Source of the DNA: JACZQZ01 sp046756945
GTDB taxonomy: Bacteria > Pseudomonadota > Alphaproteobacteria > Rhodospirillales > 2-02-FULL-58-16
Direction: 5' to 3'
DNA length: 19,855 nucleotides
Assembly: GCA_046756945.1 (NCBI GenBank)
Contig: JBHHXI010000045.1
Location: 1 to 19,855, forward strand
This document shows, piece by piece, positions 7,719 through 16,295 of this stretch (positions are counted from its first letter, which is position 1; each line of letters opens with the position of its first letter). The notes beneath the pieces were generated by a model. That model was not told where the DNA came from and searched no databases. It was given only the letters and a program-made list of their open reading frames with translations. The position numbers and the translations under genes are program-made.

Positions 7719-7744
7719 AATGGGGGACGCCGGCAGGCGCCCCC
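7719..7744 (-). terminator. GC-rich hairpin upstream of alaC (weak terminator or attenuator candidate)
   Basis: On the minus strand GGGGGCGCC, loop TGCC and GGCGTCCCCC form a 9-pair stem with one bulged base, followed by ATTTGG rather than a proper T tract. It lies between the lipoprotein stop and the alaC start. It could partly end the upstream transcript or protect an RNA end. Function is unproven. Confidence 0.3.
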
Positions 7745-7765
7745 GATTCTGGACCGCCGGACCGC

Positions 7766-9025
7766 TCAGCGTTCGAAGTAGATCTCGGCCCGGCGGTTGC
7801 CCGCCTCGCCCGAGGGCATGATTTCGTAATAGATGGGCTCGCTGTCGGCCCTGGCGTCGACGGAGATTTCGCTGGCCCGGATTCCGCGGCGGATGAGTTC
7901 GCGGGCGACACTGTCGGCGCGGGCCACCGAAATCCGATAGTTCACCATCTTGTGCTTCGCCGGATCCAGGTTCCGCGTGCGGTGGCTGGCATGGCCGATG
8001 ACGCGCACCTTGCCGCCGCGCTGGCGGTGCAGCCTGATGACATCGCCCAAAATGCGCCGGTCCTGCGCGTCGAGTTCCACCGAGCCTTTCGGGAACAGGA
8101 TGGTGGCTATCCTGGTCGCCCCCGGCGGCAGGGCCCCGCGGGCCTGCCGAATCCGCGAGGTCCGCACTTTGCGGCGGCTTTTCACACGCCCCCGGGGCGC
8201 CGGCGACGCCACCGGCCGGGACGCCCGCGGCGGGGCGGCGGCCAACTCGACGCCGGCGGAAGAGACAACCATCGTCTCGAACGGGCCGGGCACGGGCACC
8301 GGCGCGGACGCGGTCGCGGGCGGCGGTTTCAGGGCCGGGGCCCCGGCCGGAGGGCGCCGCGCCGGACGGGCCTGGCGCGTTTCGCGCACCCGGCTTGACG
8401 GGAACGCCGTCACCGGAGGCGGAGGAACGGCGGCAGCGGGCGGAGACGCGGCGGTCGCGGCCCCGGGAACGCGCCGCGCCGGCGGCGGCGGAGCGGCAGG
8501 CCGGGCAATTGGCGGCGCAGCCACCGCCGGCGCCGCGGCGGGCGACGGCGGCGCCGTGGGCATGGCGGTCGGGGGCGGAGCCGCCGGGGGGGCCGGCATG
8601 GTGGCCTCTATGCGCGGCGCAAGGGCCTCGGCCGGTTCGCTCTGGCGCTGTATGGACTCCGAAGAATAGCGCCGCCCCTTGCGGTCGGAAACCAGGCCCT
8701 GGGCGGCGAGGCGGTCTCGTTCCGCCCGGGTGATCGGCGGCCTGTCCGGGAACGACCCCAGGTTGGGGGCCGGCTTGCCGGCGCCCGGCGGCGGCTTGCC
8801 CCGGTCGGCGGCCAAGGTGCTCTGATTCTTGTCCGATTCCGTCGCGCCCGGCTTCTGGTCATCCTTTCCGGCGAAGAATTCCGTGGTATTCTTATACCAT
8901 TCGACCGGGTTGATCGCGTCGGGAACCCGCGAACACCCGCCGACGGCCGCAAGCAAAACCGCGGCCGAGACGGCGGGCCCAAAGAACCCCTTCAGCGCCC
9001 GCCACTTGTTTCCCTCGACAGCCAT
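7766..9025 (-). CDS. outer-membrane lipoprotein with proline/alanine-rich linker and C-terminal OmpA-like domain
   Basis: The 419 residues begin with a signal peptide (hydrophobic stretch about 14-30) ending in the lipobox AVGGC, with Cys31 as the predicted lipidated residue. The next part contains INPVEWYKN, a motif I recall from alphaproteobacterial envelope lipoproteins. Residues of roughly 135-300 form a low-complexity Pro/Ala/Arg linker long enough to cross the periplasm. The last 115 or so residues are OmpA/MotB-like (LFPKGSVELDAQDRRIL, VRVIGHASHRT, ISVARADSVARELI, GNRRAEIYFE), a fold that normally grips peptidoglycan. The canonical peptidoglycan-contact Asp after GH(T) is replaced by Ser (GHASHRT), while the Arg of SxxRA is kept. 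The ATG is preceded by AAGGAGG about 11 bases upstream. It is divergent from phaC and 62 bases upstream of alaC. Confidence 0.85.
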   Translation of the reverse strand: MAVEGNKWRALKGFFGPAVSAAVLLAAVGGCSRVPDAINPVEWYKNTTEFFAGKDDQKPGATESDKNQSTLAADRGKPPPGAGKPAPNLGSFPDRPPITRAERDRLAAQGLVSDRKGRRYSSESIQRQSEPAEALAPRIEATMPAPPAAPPPTAMPTAPPSPAAAPAVAAPPIARPAAPPPPARRVPGAATAASPPAAAVPPPPVTAFPSSRVRETRQARPARRPPAGAPALKPPPATASAPVPVPGPFETMVVSSAGVELAAAPPRASRPVASPAPRGRVKSRRKVRTSRIRQARGALPPGATRIATILFPKGSVELDAQDRRILGDVIRLHRQRGGKVRVIGHASHRTRNLDPAKHKMVNYRISVARADSVARELIRRGIRASEISVDARADSEPIYYEIMPSGEAGNRRAEIYFER

Positions 9026-9240
9026 GGTTGCCGCAGCCTCCTTCGCGCTAAGCCGAGCTATTTGACCGGTGAATCGTACATTGCCTGAACTTCGTTAACA
9101 GTATACAAACGCGGGCTCGCGGACCATCCCCCGGGGCTCACCCGCTGCCCGGCGGCATGGAGGCGCGCAACGCCTTACACAGTCTTGAACTATCTTCCAA
9201 TATTAATCGGTACCCTCGGAAGATCATAAAGGATTGAGCC

Positions 9241-11040
9241 ATGGCCAATCAACCGGGCTCCGAAATGCCGGCGCCCGACCCTGAATTCGCACCAGACTCC
9301 ATGGCGGATATCGCCGCGCGCTGCCAGCGCCTGGTCACCGATTTCCTCGCCCGCCAGGGGGCCGCGGGCGGCTCGGTCGACCCGTTCAACATCGGAAACG
9401 CCTTCCTGGAAATGACCGCCAGGATGATGAGCGACCCGGCCACGATGGTGCAGGCGCAGATGTCCCTGTGGCAGGATTACCTGGGCCTCTGGCAGAGCAC
9501 GGCGAGCCGCATGCTGGGACAGGAAACCGCGCCCGCCGCGACGCCCGAGGCGCGCGACCGGCGCTTCCGGGACAAGGACTGGGACGAGAACGAGCTCTTC
9601 AACTTCATCAAGCAGTCCTACCTGCTGACCGCGCGCTGGATACAGAGCACGGTCCAGGACGTCCACGGCCTGGACGACGAGACCGAGCGCAAGGTGGAAT
9701 TTTTCACCCGCCAGTTCGTCAACGCCCTGTCACCCAGCAACTTCATCATGACCAACCCGGAGGTCCTGCGCGCGACCCTTGAATCGCGGGGCGAGAATCT
9801 TGTCCGCGGGTTGAGCAACATGCTCGACGACCTGGAGCGCGGCAAGGGCCGGCTCAACATCCGGATGACCGACCTGGACGCCTTCCAGGTCGGTGGGAAC
9901 ATCGCCACCACGCCGGGCAAGGTGGTTTTCCGGAACGACCTGATGGAACTGATCCAGTACGACCCGGCGACGCCGAAGGTCCGCCGGCGGCCCCTGCTGA
10001 TCATGCCGCCATGGATCAACAAGTTCTATATCCTGGATTTGCGCCCCGAAAACTCGCTCATCAAGTGGGCGGTGGACCAGGGTCATACCGTGTTCGTCGT
10101 CTCCTGGGTCAACCCGGACGAGACGCTGGCCGCAAAGACCTTCGAGGACTACATGGTGGAGGGGCCGCTGGCGGCGCTCGAGGCCATCGAGAAGGCCACC
10201 GGCGAGGCCCGTATCAACGCCGTCGGGTACTGCATCGGCGGCACCCTGCTGGCGTGCACGCTGGCCGCCATGGCGGCCCGGGGCGACGAACGCATCGCGT
10301 CAGCCACCTTTTTCGCCGCCATGGTCGACTTCGAAGAGGCCGGAGAGCTGGCCGTCTTCATCGACGAGGAACAGGTGTCCGGGCTGGAAAACCGCATGAA
10401 GAAGCGGGGCTATCTGGAGGGCGGCGAAATGGCCGCCACCTTCAACATGATGCGCGACAACGACCTGATCTGGTCCTTCGTCGTCAACAACTACCTTCTC
10501 GGGAAGGATCCCTTCCCCTTCGACCTTCTTTACTGGAACGCCGACACCACCCGCATGCCGGCGGCCATGCACGCCTTCTATCTGCGTACCATGTACCTGG
10601 AGAACAAGCTGGTGACGCCGGGCGGGGTCAGCCTCGCCGGGGTGCCCATCGACCTCGGAAAGATCAAGACGCCAACCTATATCCTGTCCAGCCGCGACGA
10701 CCACATCGCGCCGTGGAAATCCACCTATGCGCCGACGCGCCTGTACTCCGGGCCGGTGCGGTTCGTCCTCTCGGCGTCGGGCCACATCGCCGGCATCGTC
10801 AACCCGCCGGCGGCCAACAAGTACTGCCACTGGACCAACGCCAAAAAGCCCAAGGACCCGGAGGCCTGGCTCAAGGGCGCCACCCGGCACGAAGGCTCGT
10901 GGTGGCCCGACTGGCAGCGGTGGCTCGCCAGGCACGCCGGCCAGAAGACCGTGGCCGCCCGCGTCCCCGGCGACGGCGGGCTCACGGTGCTCGGCGACGC
11001 CCCGGGCGAATACGTGAAGGTGCGCGCCGACACCGATTGA
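9241..11040 (+). CDS. phaC: class I poly(3-hydroxyalkanoate) synthase
   Basis: PhaC polymerises (R)-3-hydroxyacyl-CoA, chiefly (R)-3-hydroxybutyryl-CoA, into storage polyester on the surface of intracellular granules. The 599-residue length and the N-terminal domain are those of class I enzymes, which need no PhaE or PhaR partner. The lipase-like box is GYCIGG with catalytic Cys331. The catalytic Asp487 is in SSRDDHIAPW and His515 is in SGHIAG. Other family blocks are PPWINKFYILDL (256-267) and WVNPDE. ATG 9241 has AAAGGA at 9228-9233. The 215-base region to the divergent lipoprotein gene shows no clear consensus promoter for phaC. No phaA, phaB or phasin gene is in the window. Confidence 0.96.
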   Translation: MANQPGSEMPAPDPEFAPDSMADIAARCQRLVTDFLARQGAAGGSVDPFNIGNAFLEMTARMMSDPATMVQAQMSLWQDYLGLWQSTASRMLGQETAPAATPEARDRRFRDKDWDENELFNFIKQSYLLTARWIQSTVQDVHGLDDETERKVEFFTRQFVNALSPSNFIMTNPEVLRATLESRGENLVRGLSNMLDDLERGKGRLNIRMTDLDAFQVGGNIATTPGKVVFRNDLMELIQYDPATPKVRRRPLLIMPPWINKFYILDLRPENSLIKWAVDQGHTVFVVSWVNPDETLAAKTFEDYMVEGPLAALEAIEKATGEARINAVGYCIGGTLLACTLAAMAARGDERIASATFFAAMVDFEEAGELAVFIDEEQVSGLENRMKKRGYLEGGEMAATFNMMRDNDLIWSFVVNNYLLGKDPFPFDLLYWNADTTRMPAAMHAFYLRTMYLENKLVTPGGVSLAGVPIDLGKIKTPTYILSSRDDHIAPWKSTYAPTRLYSGPVRFVLSASGHIAGIVNPPAANKYCHWTNAKKPKDPEAWLKGATRHEGSWWPDWQRWLARHAGQKTVAARVPGDGGLTVLGDAPGEYVKVRADTD

Positions 11041-11103
11041 GCGCCGGCGCCGGCCCTCCGCAATCCTGGACGCGCGATCCCCGGCCCCGCCAGACGCCGC
11101 CGG

Positions 11104-11120
11104 TTAACCGACTTTTAACC
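11104..11120 (+). promoter_or_regulatory. candidate CtrA-binding box (TTAA-N7-TTAACC)
   Basis: TTAA at 11104-11107 and TTAACC at 11115-11120 are separated by exactly 7 bases, the full consensus of the alphaproteobacterial response regulator CtrA. The left half also sits in the perfect palindrome CGGTTAACCG (11101-11110). It lies 109 bases before the ATG of the gene at 11229, where it could overlap a -35 region. Binding is inferred. Confidence 0.5.
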
Positions 11121-11228
11121 ACTTTCCAATAAGTTGTACGCGGGGTCTTCCCGGATTGGGAGCCGTCGCCGCCGGCTGGGCAGGAACGGCGCGCGGAAGG
11201 CCCAGCGGCAAACGGCGGAGCGAGTCAC

Positions 11229-12176
11229 ATGCATCCGAACGGCGGATCGACAGGCGACGGCCACGTTGAGTCACTGGCCACCGGCGAGCAGCCGGCGAAC
11301 AGCGCCTCGGCGGGCATTCCGGCAAAGCTGGACGGGAAATGGATGGACAGCTTCCCCGAACTCAAGGACCTGCGCGACGTCCTGCGCCGCCGGCGCGCCA
11401 ACGGGGAGATCGATTTCGAGAACATCCGCGATCTCAACGTCCTCCAGGCCTGGAGCAACGCCCTGGCCGGCCTCGACCGCGAAGCCCTTGAATCCTTCGT
11501 CGAGGAGACGTTCGTCGAGCTCGGCCTGGCGACGGAAGACGAGGCCCAGTTCACCATCTCCGGCCTGCGCCTGTTCCGCCGCCGCGAATGGAACAGCCTG
11601 AGCCCCCACATCAAGAAACGCCTGCTTCAGCACGAAAAGCTCACCGCCAGCATCGCCGGAGGCTTCCGCAAACGCCTGGAGCACGCGCTCGACATCGTGC
11701 GCGGCGGCCGCGAACAGCCCCTGGCGGAGGAGTTCAAGAAGACCGGTTCCAGCCGCAATGACCTTCTGGAGATCAAGGGCGCGATGGAGTTCATGGAAGA
11801 GGTCGCGGCGAAGGATCCTTTCCTGCGTTTCAACCTTCAGCACATCGTCCGCGAGGTGATCAAGGATCCCGATGTCCTGAACGCAGCCATCACCTGGCAC
11901 GAGGTCCCGGTGCACCGCATCGGCACCCTGATCCGCCAGGCCGTCACCAAGATCCTGGATACGGTCGTCAGTCTCGAGACCCGCAACGTCAAGGCCCAGC
12001 ACCCCAAGCTTTACGGTTTCCGGCGCGCCCGCGCCATCGCCGCGCTCACCGGGCACCTGCGCCGGGCGCGGGAGCTGGGCTGCGGCTCCCAGATCCGCTC
12101 GCTGATCCTGGCGCGCCTGAAGCCCCATCCGGCCATCTTCCAACAGTATTTCGGCGCCCGCCACCCGCTGGCATAG
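11229..12176 (+). CDS. hypothetical protein, 315 residues, downstream of phaC
   Basis: I do not recognise this protein. It is soluble-looking, rich in charged residues (many Arg, Lys, Glu), mostly helical in pattern, and has no signal peptide or membrane segment. Notable stretches are WMDSFPELKDLRDVLRRRR near 38-56, a central acidic/basic region (LRLFRRREWNSLSPHIKKRL), and a C-terminal part with VPVHRIGTLIRQAVTKILDTV and YGFRRARAIAALTGHLRRARELG. ATG 11229 has GGAG about 9 bases upstream. It follows phaC on the same strand by 188 bases, so it probably has its own promoter, with the CtrA-type box at 11104-11120. Codon use matches its neighbours. It is convergent with the mutase large-subunit gene only 15 bases away. 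Proximity to phaC suggests, but does not show, a link with polymer granules. Confidence 0.85.
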   Translation: MHPNGGSTGDGHVESLATGEQPANSASAGIPAKLDGKWMDSFPELKDLRDVLRRRRANGEIDFENIRDLNVLQAWSNALAGLDREALESFVEETFVELGLATEDEAQFTISGLRLFRRREWNSLSPHIKKRLLQHEKLTASIAGGFRKRLEHALDIVRGGREQPLAEEFKKTGSSRNDLLEIKGAMEFMEEVAAKDPFLRFNLQHIVREVIKDPDVLNAAITWHEVPVHRIGTLIRQAVTKILDTVVSLETRNVKAQHPKLYGFRRARAIAALTGHLRRARELGCGSQIRSLILARLKPHPAIFQQYFGARHPLA

Positions 12177-12191
12177 GGCCGCGCCGCCCGC

Positions 12192-13895
12192 TCAGATCAC
12201 CGGCGTTTCCCGGTAGGTCCCCCACAGCTCCTTCAGGGCATCGACGATCTCGCCCATCGACGCCCGGGCCTTCACCAGCTCGATGGTGACGGGCATGATG
12301 TTGGCGTCCTCGTCCGCGGCGACGGCCTTCAGGTCGTCGAGGAGCCGCGCCACCCGTCCGCCGTCCCGCTGGCGGCGCACCCGGCGCAGGTTTTCGATCT
12401 GGCGGCGTTCCGTTTGCGGATCGTGACCGTGGGTTTCGATGCCGGCGTCTGCGCCGTCCTCCTCCACGTACTTGTTGACGCCGATGACCGGGCGCTCGCC
12501 GTTGGCTTTCTTGAGCGCGAAGGCGTACGCCGAATCGGCGATCTCCTTCTGGAACCAGCCGTCCTCGATGGCCTTCAGCGTGCCGCCCATGCGGTCGACC
12601 TCGTCGAGGATGGCGAAGATGCGCTCTTCCATTTCGCTGGTCAGGCTCTCAAGGTAATACGAGCCCCCGAGCGGGTCGATGACGGCGGTGACATTGGTTT
12701 CATCGGCGATCACCTGCTGGGTCCTGAGGGCCAGTTTCATGGCCTCCTCGGTGGGGATGGCGAAGGCCTCGTCCAGGCCGTTGGTGTGCAGGCTCTGGGC
12801 GCCGCCGAGCACCGCCGCCAACGCCTGATAGGCGGTGCGGATCACGTTGACCTTGTGCTGGGGCTTGGTCAGGGTCGCCGCCGCCGTCTGGCAGTGAAAG
12901 CGCAGGCGCATGGATTCGGGCTTCGTCGCGCCGAAGCGGTCCTTCATGATCTTGGCGTACACCCGGCGCACGGCGCGGAACTTGGCCACCTCCTCGAAGA
13001 AATCGGCCTGGCTGACGAAATAGTAGGCGAGCCGGGGGGCGAAATCGTCGACCGGGATTCCCGCCTTCACCACCTCGTCGACGTAGGCGATGGCGTTGGC
13101 CATGGTGAAGGCCGCCTCCTGCACCGCCGTCGCCCCGGCTTCGGAGATGTGGTAGCCCGAGATGTTGACCGGGTTGTAGCGCTTCATGTGCCGGGCCGCG
13201 TAGACGATGGTGTCGCGCACGATGCGCATGGACGGCCTGGGCGGATAGACCCATTCCTTCTGGGCGATGTATTCCTTGAGGATGTCGTTCTGGATGGTGC
13301 CCGAGAGCCGGTCCAGGTCGTCGCCCCGTTGCTCGGCCAGGGCGACGTACATGGCGAGCAGGATCCAGGCGCTCGGGTTGATGGTCATGGACACCGAGAT
13401 TTCGGTCAGGTCTATGCCCTCGAACAGGGCCTCCATGTCGTCCAGGGTGTCCACCGCCACCCCTTCCCGGCCGACCTCGCCCCGGGACATGGGATGATCG
13501 GAGTCGTAGCCCATGAGGGTGGGCATGTCGAAGTCGGTGGACAGCCCGGTCTGGCCCTGGGCGATCAGGTACTTGAAGCGCCGGTTGGTGTCGGCGCCGG
13601 TGCCGAAGCCGGCGATCTGGCGCATGGTCCACAGGCGGCCGCGGTACATGGTCGGATAGGGGCCGCGGGTGAACGGATAGCGGCCGGGAAGGCCGATGTC
13701 TTCAAGCGCCGTGCGGGCGCCGTCCTGGGCCGTGTAGACGCGCTTCACGGGCACGCCGGAGGCGGTCTCGTATTCCTCCCTGCCCTCCGGCTGGCGGGCG
13801 ACGAAGGCCGCCAGCTCGTTCGCCTCCCAGTCCTCGAGCATGCGCCGCGCCCGGTCGCCGGCCGGGCCGTTCAAGGGGGGCTGTCGCTGTGTCAT
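12192..13895 (-). CDS. hcmA: B12-dependent acyl-CoA mutase large subunit, 2-hydroxyisobutyryl-CoA mutase type
   Basis: This is the substrate-binding TIM-barrel subunit (567 residues; HcmA is about 560) of a two-subunit adenosylcobalamin mutase. The cobalamin domain is on a separate gene, as in ICM and HCM and unlike fused methylmalonyl-CoA mutase. Pocket residues decide the type. RQIAGF puts Ile94 where methylmalonyl-CoA mutase has Tyr and isobutyryl-CoA mutase has Phe. GLSTDFD gives Asp121, matching HcmA Asp117, which orients the substrate hydroxyl. Gln212 (in EYIAQKEWVYPP) replaces the Arg that binds the methylmalonyl carboxylate. Ile90, Asp117 and Gln208 define HcmA of Aquincola tertiaricarbonis. 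Predicted reaction: 2-hydroxyisobutyryl-CoA <-> (S)-3-hydroxybutyryl-CoA. RFHCQT and LGGAQSLHTN are family blocks. It starts 4 bases after the GTPase stop, last in the operon. A related 2-hydroxyacyl-CoA substrate is possible. Confidence 0.88.
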   Translation of the reverse strand: MTQRQPPLNGPAGDRARRMLEDWEANELAAFVARQPEGREEYETASGVPVKRVYTAQDGARTALEDIGLPGRYPFTRGPYPTMYRGRLWTMRQIAGFGTGADTNRRFKYLIAQGQTGLSTDFDMPTLMGYDSDHPMSRGEVGREGVAVDTLDDMEALFEGIDLTEISVSMTINPSAWILLAMYVALAEQRGDDLDRLSGTIQNDILKEYIAQKEWVYPPRPSMRIVRDTIVYAARHMKRYNPVNISGYHISEAGATAVQEAAFTMANAIAYVDEVVKAGIPVDDFAPRLAYYFVSQADFFEEVAKFRAVRRVYAKIMKDRFGATKPESMRLRFHCQTAAATLTKPQHKVNVIRTAYQALAAVLGGAQSLHTNGLDEAFAIPTEEAMKLALRTQQVIADETNVTAVIDPLGGSYYLESLTSEMEERIFAILDEVDRMGGTLKAIEDGWFQKEIADSAYAFALKKANGERPVIGVNKYVEEDGADAGIETHGHDPQTERRQIENLRRVRRQRDGGRVARLLDDLKAVAADEDANIMPVTIELVKARASMGEIVDALKELWGTYRETPVI

Positions 13896-13899
13896 GACG

Positions 13900-14838
13900 T
13901 CAGTCCTCGTCCAGGGCGGCGAGCATGTCCATCGCCGCCGCGTAGGGGTCCACCTCGCGCGTCATCACCCGGTCCAGAAGCCCGGCCAGCATGCCGTCGT
14001 GACGGCCGGCGAAGCGGGTGCGGACGATATCCTCGGCGATCCTGAGGATGCGCGTCTCCGCGATGCGCCGGCGGCGCAGGGCGATGCCGCCCGAGTCCTC
14101 CAGGTGGGCGCGGTGGGCGTCGACGGCCGCCAGCAGGTCGCCGATGCCGTCGTCGTTCTCGGCGCTGGTCGGCAGCACGGGGACCTGCCATTCGTCGCCG
14201 CGCGGCCGGCCCAGGGACACCATGCCCTTGATGTCGGTCAGCGTCCGGTTGGCGTCGGCCCGGTCGCTCTTGCTGACCACGTGGATGTCGGCGATCTCCA
14301 GGATGCCCGCCTTGATGGCCTGGATGTCGTCGCCCAGGCCCGGCGCCGACAGCACGATGACGGTGTGGGCCGCCTGGATGATGTCGACTTCGTCCTGGCC
14401 GACGCCGACGGTCTCCACCACCACGATGTCGAACCCGGCGGCGTCCAGGATGTCGACGGAATCCAGGCTGGCCCGGGCCAGGCCGCCCAGCGCCCCGTGG
14501 GTCGCCATGGAGCGGATGAAGACGCCGGGGTCGCCGCTGAGCCCGGTCATGCGCACCCGGTCGCCGAGGATGGCGCCGCCGGAAAAGGGGCTGGACGGGT
14601 CGACGGCGACGATGCCCACCTTGCGCCCGGAGGCGCGGACGGCCCGGGCCAGCACCCGGGCGAGGGCGGATTTGCCGCTGCCCGGCACCCCGGTCAGGCC
14701 GACCACGTGGGCGCGGCCGGTGTGCCGGTAAATCTCGGCCAGCGCGGCGCGGCAATCCCCGCCCCCGGCCTCGGCGCGGGACATCATCCTGGCGATGCCA
14801 CGGACGCGCCCGGCGAGGACATCCTCGACCATGCCCAT
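13900..14838 (-). CDS. meaB: MeaB/ArgK-type G3E GTPase, mutase chaperone
   Basis: MeaB-type GTPases load adenosylcobalamin onto acyl-CoA mutases and protect or repair them. The 312 residues show the P loop GVPGSGKS (50-57), the G3E block VAVDPSSPFSGGAILGDRVRM (about 78-97), the Walker-B-like ETVGVGQ (142-148) and a base-recognition motif SKSD (189-192) instead of the usual NKxD. ATG 14838 abuts the stop codon of the CoA-ligase gene (TAAATG), so translation is probably coupled. A second ATG two codons in (14832) is an alternative. The mutase large-subunit gene follows after 4 bases. This placement makes it the dedicated chaperone of this mutase rather than a general one. Confidence 0.92.
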   Translation of the reverse strand: MGMVEDVLAGRVRGIARMMSRAEAGGGDCRAALAEIYRHTGRAHVVGLTGVPGSGKSALARVLARAVRASGRKVGIVAVDPSSPFSGGAILGDRVRMTGLSGDPGVFIRSMATHGALGGLARASLDSVDILDAAGFDIVVVETVGVGQDEVDIIQAAHTVIVLSAPGLGDDIQAIKAGILEIADIHVVSKSDRADANRTLTDIKGMVSLGRPRGDEWQVPVLPTSAENDDGIGDLLAAVDAHRAHLEDSGGIALRRRRIAETRILRIAEDIVRTRFAGRHDGMLAGLLDRVMTREVDPYAAAMDMLAALDED

Positions 14839-16260
14839 TTAACCGTCCATCTTCCGGCGCAGGGAGCGGAAGAGGTCGCGGTCGTCGACCACCCGGCGCG
14901 CCTTGAAGTCGGTGCGCGGAATGGCGCCCGCCTCCACCACCTCGACCATCGCCCGCACGCCGAGCACCCGCCGGAGGTCGCGCTCGGCATTGGCGCGCAG
15001 CGTCGTCACGGCCTCGGCGCCGGCCGCGTAGACCTCGGGCCTGGCGTCCATGCGCACCAGGAGCTCGTCCATGGCGCCCTCGCGGCTGATGATGATGCGG
15101 TGTTCGCCGCCGTAGTTGGCGAGCTGGTTGAGGACGGAATCGATGGCGCTCGGATAGATGTTCTCGCCGCGGATGGTGAACATGTCGTCGATGCGCCCGT
15201 AGATGCCCTGGGGCAGGCGCGGGTACGTCCGCCCGCACGGGCTCGGTCCCTCCACCCAGTGGGTCAGGTCGCCCGAAACCAGCCGGATCATGGGCTGGGA
15301 CGTGCGCTCCAGGTTGGTGTAGACGGGGGTTCCCTCGCCGCCGTAGGGCACGCGCCGGTGGGTCTTCGGATCACAGACCTCGGTATAGACGATGTCCTGC
15401 CAGACGAGCATGCCGTCGGCGTCGCAGGTGCCGGCCAGATTCATCCACGGCGTCACCTCGGCCATGGACCCGGAATCGACGACGCGGGCGCCGTAGATCT
15501 CCTCGATGCGCCGGCGGATGCCGGGAATGGAGGCTCCCGGCTCGCCCGAGAAGAACATCAGCCTGAGCTTGAAATCCCTCGGGTTCAGCCCTTCCTCGCC
15601 GGCCACCTCGGCCAGGTACAGGGCATAGGACGGGGTGCCGTAGAAGACGTCCGGCTTGACCATGTCCAGCCACATGGCGGCGCGCGCCGTCATGCCCGGC
15701 GCCCCGGCGCCGAACGGAAAGCACTTGGCGCCCAGGCGCTCGGCCCCGAGCAGCGCCCCCCAGGAGCCCACGTAGAGGCTGAAAATGGCGGCCATGAAGA
15801 CGACGTCGCCGGGGCGCACGCCCATGCCCCACATGACCCGCGCATGGTTGTTGGCGATCGCCTGCCAGTCGCCGCGGCCGATGGCGAAGATGGTCGGCCG
15901 GCCCGTCGTGCCCGAGGTGCCGTGGATGTGGTGGACCTCGGACTCGGGAATGCACAGGTAGTCGCCGAAGGGCCCGGCGCGCGCCTGGGATTCGCGCAGC
16001 TCGGCCTTGGTGACCACGGGCACCCGCTCGAAGTCGTCGAGCGAGCGGACATGGTCGGGATGGACGCCGGCCTCGTCCCACTTGCGCCGGTAAAACGGCG
16101 CGTTGGCGTAGGCGTATTCCATCACCACGCGCAGACGCTCGATGATGGCCTTCTCGCGCTCGGGCGGCGGCATGGTCTCGCGCACCGGGAACCAGTAGCG
16201 GCTCGACGGCTCCCGCGTGTAGCGGAGATCATACTTCGGCGGATACGACCAGAATTCCAT
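14839..16260 (-). CDS. AMP-forming CoA ligase, phenylacetate-CoA ligase (PaaK-like) family; probable 2-hydroxyisobutyrate activation
   Basis: The product is an adenylate-forming enzyme that makes an acyl-CoA from acid, ATP and CoA. ATG 16260 is preferred because GGGGAG (16271-16276) lies 10 bases upstream; an in-frame ATG at 16284 would add 8 residues but has no well-spaced ribosome site. Numbered from 16260 (473 residues), the ATP-binding loop is HGTSGTTGRPT (113-123). SGEPGASIPG, DSGSMAEVTPW and the hinge block YGRIDDMFTIRGENIYPS follow, and a C-terminal RTDFKARRV supplies the likely catalytic Lys. The block order is that of PaaK-type ligases. It sits between the cobalamin-subunit gene and the GTPase gene with almost no spacing. 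Known HCM clusters also carry an acyl-CoA ligase, so 2-hydroxyisobutyrate is the likely substrate; this is inference from context. Confidence 0.88.
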   Translation of the reverse strand: MEFWSYPPKYDLRYTREPSSRYWFPVRETMPPPEREKAIIERLRVVMEYAYANAPFYRRKWDEAGVHPDHVRSLDDFERVPVVTKAELRESQARAGPFGDYLCIPESEVHHIHGTSGTTGRPTIFAIGRGDWQAIANNHARVMWGMGVRPGDVVFMAAIFSLYVGSWGALLGAERLGAKCFPFGAGAPGMTARAAMWLDMVKPDVFYGTPSYALYLAEVAGEEGLNPRDFKLRLMFFSGEPGASIPGIRRRIEEIYGARVVDSGSMAEVTPWMNLAGTCDADGMLVWQDIVYTEVCDPKTHRRVPYGGEGTPVYTNLERTSQPMIRLVSGDLTHWVEGPSPCGRTYPRLPQGIYGRIDDMFTIRGENIYPSAIDSVLNQLANYGGEHRIIISREGAMDELLVRMDARPEVYAAGAEAVTTLRANAERDLRRVLGVRAMVEVVEAGAIPRTDFKARRVVDDRDLFRSLRRKMDG

Positions 16261-16295
16261 TTTAATGGGTCTCCCCGTCGACATTCACCCGGCGT

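Noticed and set aside
9120..9240. Sigma-70 promoter for phaC around the TTGAAC at 9185
   Set aside because: No acceptable -10 lies 15-19 bases downstream, so the match is too weak to annotate.
12192..13895. Methylmalonyl-CoA mutase assignment
   Set aside because: Tyr89 and Arg207 equivalents are Ile94 and Gln212, and Asp121 is present, so methylmalonyl-CoA is not the expected substrate.
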